A stretch of DNA of 7,564 nt from positions 1 to 7,564 of the forward strand of contig JAICKD010000135.1 in the NCBI GenBank assembly GCA_025928125.1, given 5' to 3'. This stretch comes from Ktedonobacterales bacterium. Its GTDB lineage: Bacteria; Chloroflexota; Ktedonobacteria; Ktedonobacterales; JADMIN01. Below the pieces are notes generated by a model. The model was not told where the DNA came from. It did not search any database and was given only the letters and a program-made list of their open reading frames with translations. Positions 5,189 through 7,564 of the stretch are shown one piece after another (positions within the stretch are counted from its first letter, which is position 1; every line of letters starts with the position of its first letter). The position numbers and the translations under genes were made by a program.

Positions 5189-6181
5189 GTGCGTCACGTG
5201 ATTCGTCGCATTGGCATCTATCTGCTGGCGGTTTGGGCTGCGGTGACCATCAACTTCTTTTTACCTCGCCTGGCGCCAGGGAATCCCGCGGAGATCGTTT
5301 ATGACCGGCTCTCGCAACACGGCGCGGTGAATCCCGCGACACTCAAGGCGCTGGAGATCGAATTCGGGGTGAACACAACTGACCCGCTCTGGGTGCAGTA
5401 TATTTCGTATCTCAACAACCTGATACACGGCAATCTCGGCGTTTCAACCACCTTCTACCCACATAACGTCACCGACATCATTGGGCAAGACATCAAGTTC
5501 ACCTTCGTGCTCCTCACGGTCAGCGTCATACTGAGCTTCACGCTAGGGACGCTCCTCGGCATCGTCGTCGCCTGGAAGCGTGGCACAGCGGTGGATACCT
5601 TGCTCTCGTCGGTGATGACATTTTTCTACTCAATCCTGTATCCCTGGCTCGCACTGATGGCCGTTTATTTTGCCTTCACCGTTGGCTGGTTCCCTTTCTC
5701 CGATGGCTATGATCTTTCGCTGACTCCTGGCTGGAACCTCGACTTTCTCCTGAGTGCGGCATACCACGCCATCCTTCCCGCACTCACGCTAATCATCTCA
5801 ACCGTTGCGGGCTGGATGCTGACCATGCGCAACTCGATGGTGACAACCCTCTCGGAAGATTACGTGTTGATGGCGCAGGCAAAGGGACTGCGGCAGCGGC
5901 GAATCATGTTCGCGTATGCCGCACGCAACGCAATCCTGCCCAGTGTGACCGGCTTCGCCATCGCATTAGGAACGGTGGTCGGCGGCGCGCTCCTGGTTGA
6001 AATCGTCTTCTCATATCCGGGCATTGGCTACGCGCTCTTCCAGGCCATCCAGGGGCAAGACTACTTCCTGGCGGACGGCATTCTCCTACTCATCATCGTG
6101 GCAACCGTGATGATGAATCTGGTGGTTGACGTGCTCTATTCCGTGCTCGACCCGCGCGTGCGCCAGGAGAGGAGCGCATGA
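5189..6181 (+). CDS. ABC transporter permease, DppB/OppB type
   Basis: This is the first of two membrane subunits forming the channel of the importer. Its 330 aa are in the normal range. Residues 7-27 form the first membrane segment, followed by the conserved LAPGNPAE region (28-35) and a soluble loop to about 100. Further hydrophobic segments lie near 103-128, 138-166, 190-212, 252-275 and 296-320. The cytoplasmic EAA loop, which docks with the ATPase, is EDYVLMAQAKGLRQRRIMF (223-241) running on to ARNAILP (245-251). The C-terminus LYSVLDPRVR is typical of the family. Translation starts at GTG with AAGGAG 7 nt upstream (5176-5181). The stop overlaps the next ATG by 4 bp, indicating translational coupling. 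Substrate specificity cannot be read from the permease. Confidence 0.95.
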   Translation: MRHVIRRIGIYLLAVWAAVTINFFLPRLAPGNPAEIVYDRLSQHGAVNPATLKALEIEFGVNTTDPLWVQYISYLNNLIHGNLGVSTTFYPHNVTDIIGQDIKFTFVLLTVSVILSFTLGTLLGIVVAWKRGTAVDTLLSSVMTFFYSILYPWLALMAVYFAFTVGWFPFSDGYDLSLTPGWNLDFLLSAAYHAILPALTLIISTVAGWMLTMRNSMVTTLSEDYVLMAQAKGLRQRRIMFAYAARNAILPSVTGFAIALGTVVGGALLVEIVFSYPGIGYALFQAIQGQDYFLADGILLLIIVATVMMNLVVDVLYSVLDPRVRQERSA

Positions 6182-7182
6182 CCATGAAGCAGACGCCGCT
6201 ACCACCCATATCAGCAACAACAGCCGACAAGGCGGGCGGAGTATCAGCCATGCCGCCACGACAATCAGGTGGGATGACAAGAGTATTCACAGGTATCCGC
6301 CAAGCGCTGCGTCGCTGCTGGGGCATGGTGACGATCAACCGCAAAGTGACGGCTGGCAGTATCATTGTCGCGATCTTCATTCTGGTGGCAATCATAGGTC
6401 CAATCGTCATTCGCCAGAACCCATTTGCCTACACCAAAGATCTGGTGCAACCGCCGTCATCGGCACACTGGCTAGGAACGAACCAGGGCGGCCAGGATGT
6501 CTTCGTACAGTTGGTCGTCGGAACCCGCAACTCCGTGATGTGGGCCTTCATCACCGGATTGATGGTCATGGTTATCTCGATAGCCGTTGGCCTGGTTGGC
6601 GGCTATCTCGGCGGTATCGTTGATGATGCTCTCTCCGTCATTACCAACGTCTTTCTGGTTGTCCCGGCGTTTCCACTCGCAGTCGTCGCCGTCGAATACT
6701 TCAACCGTTCCTCGCTCACGATTGCCATTATCGTTGCGCTGACGAACTGGCCATGGGGCGCGCGGGTGCTGCGCGCTCAGACGCTTTCGATGCGCAATCG
6801 TGAGTTTGTCACGGCATCGCGCGCCGTTGGGGAAAAAACGTGGCGGATCATCTTTCTGGAAATCCTCCCCAATGAGATTGCCATTGTCGCCGCCAGCTTC
6901 ATTACCACCACTATTCAGGTACTTCTGGCAGTTGCCGCTCTGGAATTTCTCGGCTTCGGTGAAAATCAGACCATCAGCTGGGGAACGATGCTCTACGACG
7001 CACAGACCGGCAGCGCGCTCTTTCAGGTCGCATGGTGGTGGTTTGCCCCACCGGGACTTTGCATCGCGCTACTGGGGGCTGGGCTGGCTCTGTTGAACTT
7101 TGGCATTGACGAAGTTGCTGATCCACGCCTACGCCAACTCAAGCGCCGCGTGCGACGCGGAAAGGCGGTTGCGGCAGCATGA
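6178..7182 (+). CDS. ABC transporter permease, DppC/OppC type
   Basis: This is the second membrane subunit and partner of the preceding DppB-type protein. Its 334 aa include an unusually polar N-terminal extension of about 55 residues before the first membrane segment (about 58-78); DppC proteins usually carry a shorter one. The conserved HWLGTNQGGQDVF (97-109) corresponds to HWLGTDxxGRDVF. Hydrophobic segments follow near 120-145, 153-173, 180-195, 234-257 and 285-307. The EAA loop is REFVTASRAVGEKTWRIIF (208-226) running to LEILP, and the C-terminus has NFGIDEVADPRLR (307-319). Start 6178 overlaps the previous stop (ATGA) and has AGGAG at 6165-6169. ATG at 6184 is an alternative start with AGGAG at 6170-6174. 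Confidence 0.95.
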   Translation: MTMKQTPLPPISATTADKAGGVSAMPPRQSGGMTRVFTGIRQALRRCWGMVTINRKVTAGSIIVAIFILVAIIGPIVIRQNPFAYTKDLVQPPSSAHWLGTNQGGQDVFVQLVVGTRNSVMWAFITGLMVMVISIAVGLVGGYLGGIVDDALSVITNVFLVVPAFPLAVVAVEYFNRSSLTIAIIVALTNWPWGARVLRAQTLSMRNREFVTASRAVGEKTWRIIFLEILPNEIAIVAASFITTTIQVLLAVAALEFLGFGENQTISWGTMLYDAQTGSALFQVAWWWFAPPGLCIALLGAGLALLNFGIDEVADPRLRQLKRRVRRGKAVAAA

Positions 7183-7564
7183 ACTTGAATACCAATGCAC
7201 ATTCAACGATTCTGGACGTGAGTCATCTGTGCGTGGACTATCTGAGCGAGAGCGGCGAGGTCCACGCGGTAAGCGATGTGAGCCTGCGGTTGCGCCGTGG
7301 CGAGATTCTTGGTCTGGCGGGGGAAAGTGGCAGCGGCAAGTCCACGATGGCCTATGCGATCACGCGCCTGCTCCGTCCGCCCGCCGAGATTACTCGTGGC
7401 GAAGTGCTCTACTACGGGCGCGAATCCGACCACTCTGGAAGCTCGATGGCAGCAGAGCCGATAGACATTCTGCGCCTGAATCCAGCCGAGTTGCGGGCAA
7501 TTCGCTGGAGCGAGCTTGCCATCGTGTTCCAAAGCGCGATGAATGCCCTCAACCCCACAATGAC
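7179..7564 (+). CDS. ABC transporter ATP-binding protein, DppD/OppD type (N-terminal part)
   Basis: This is the cytoplasmic ATPase subunit that powers the importer; only 128 codons lie in the window. The opening LDVSHLCVDYLSESGEVHAV (12-31) is the family's A-loop region. Walker A is GESGSGKST (48-56), and the Q-loop is VFQSAMNALNPTM (116-128), typical of the DppD/OppD branch (usually QDPMTSLNP or QSAMNALNP). The residues between Walker A and the Q-loop (about 81-104) are longer than the minimum ABC fold, as is normal in this branch. The ATG overlaps the previous TGA by 4 bp. No clear ribosome site precedes it, so translation is likely coupled. Family-5 importers generally use two ATPases, so a DppF-type gene probably follows. 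Confidence 0.95.
   Translation, partial: MNLNTNAHSTILDVSHLCVDYLSESGEVHAVSDVSLRLRRGEILGLAGESGSGKSTMAYAITRLLRPPAEITRGEVLYYGRESDHSGSSMAAEPIDILRLNPAELRAIRWSELAIVFQSAMNALNPTM

Overview
This window holds most of an amino-sugar (N-acetylglucosamine) catabolic and uptake locus from a bacterium of moderately high GC content. The host cannot be fixed from the sequence alone. The lipoprotein-type solute-binding protein, the DasR/NagR-type operators and the codon use would fit a monoderm-like lineage such as Chloroflexota (Ktedonobacteria), an actinobacterium or a high-GC Firmicute. I hold this loosely.

Layout. At the left edge, on the minus strand, is the N-terminal half of a GntR/HutC-family repressor (374 to 1, cut by the window). 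Divergent from it is nagA (668-1855, +), an N-acetylglucosamine-6-phosphate deacetylase. Convergent with nagA, 18 bp away, is a GlmS-like SIS-domain protein (2920 to 1874, -) that best matches the NagB-II type of glucosamine-6-phosphate deaminase. Divergent from that gene, a 442 bp control region leads into a family-5 (Dpp/Opp-type) ABC importer: lipoprotein binding protein (3363-5048), two permeases (5189-6181 and 6178-7182) and the start of an ATPase (7179 to the right edge). The last three genes are joined by ATGA overlaps.

How it fits together. Each of the two divergent intergenic regions contains one GTATAGAC-centred imperfect palindrome. This is the form expected for HutC-subfamily regulators such as DasR and NagR (YvoA), so the GntR protein probably controls itself, nagA, the deaminase and the importer as one regulon. 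The predicted pathway is import of an amino-sugar compound, phosphorylation by a kinase not seen here, deacetylation by NagA, then deamination and isomerisation to fructose-6-phosphate by the SIS protein. The transporter would by homology be called a dipeptide or oligopeptide importer. Its setting makes chitooligosaccharides, GlcNAc-containing glycosides or muropeptides a better guess.

The most notable non-coding features are the two operators with their overlapping promoters, a near-consensus sigma-70 promoter about 290 nt ahead of the binding-protein gene, and two strong tandem hairpins between the binding-protein and permease genes. I see no mobile element, CRISPR array, tRNA or rRNA. I do not see a wholly new system. 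The interest lies in the regulon wiring and in the likely substrate of the transporter.
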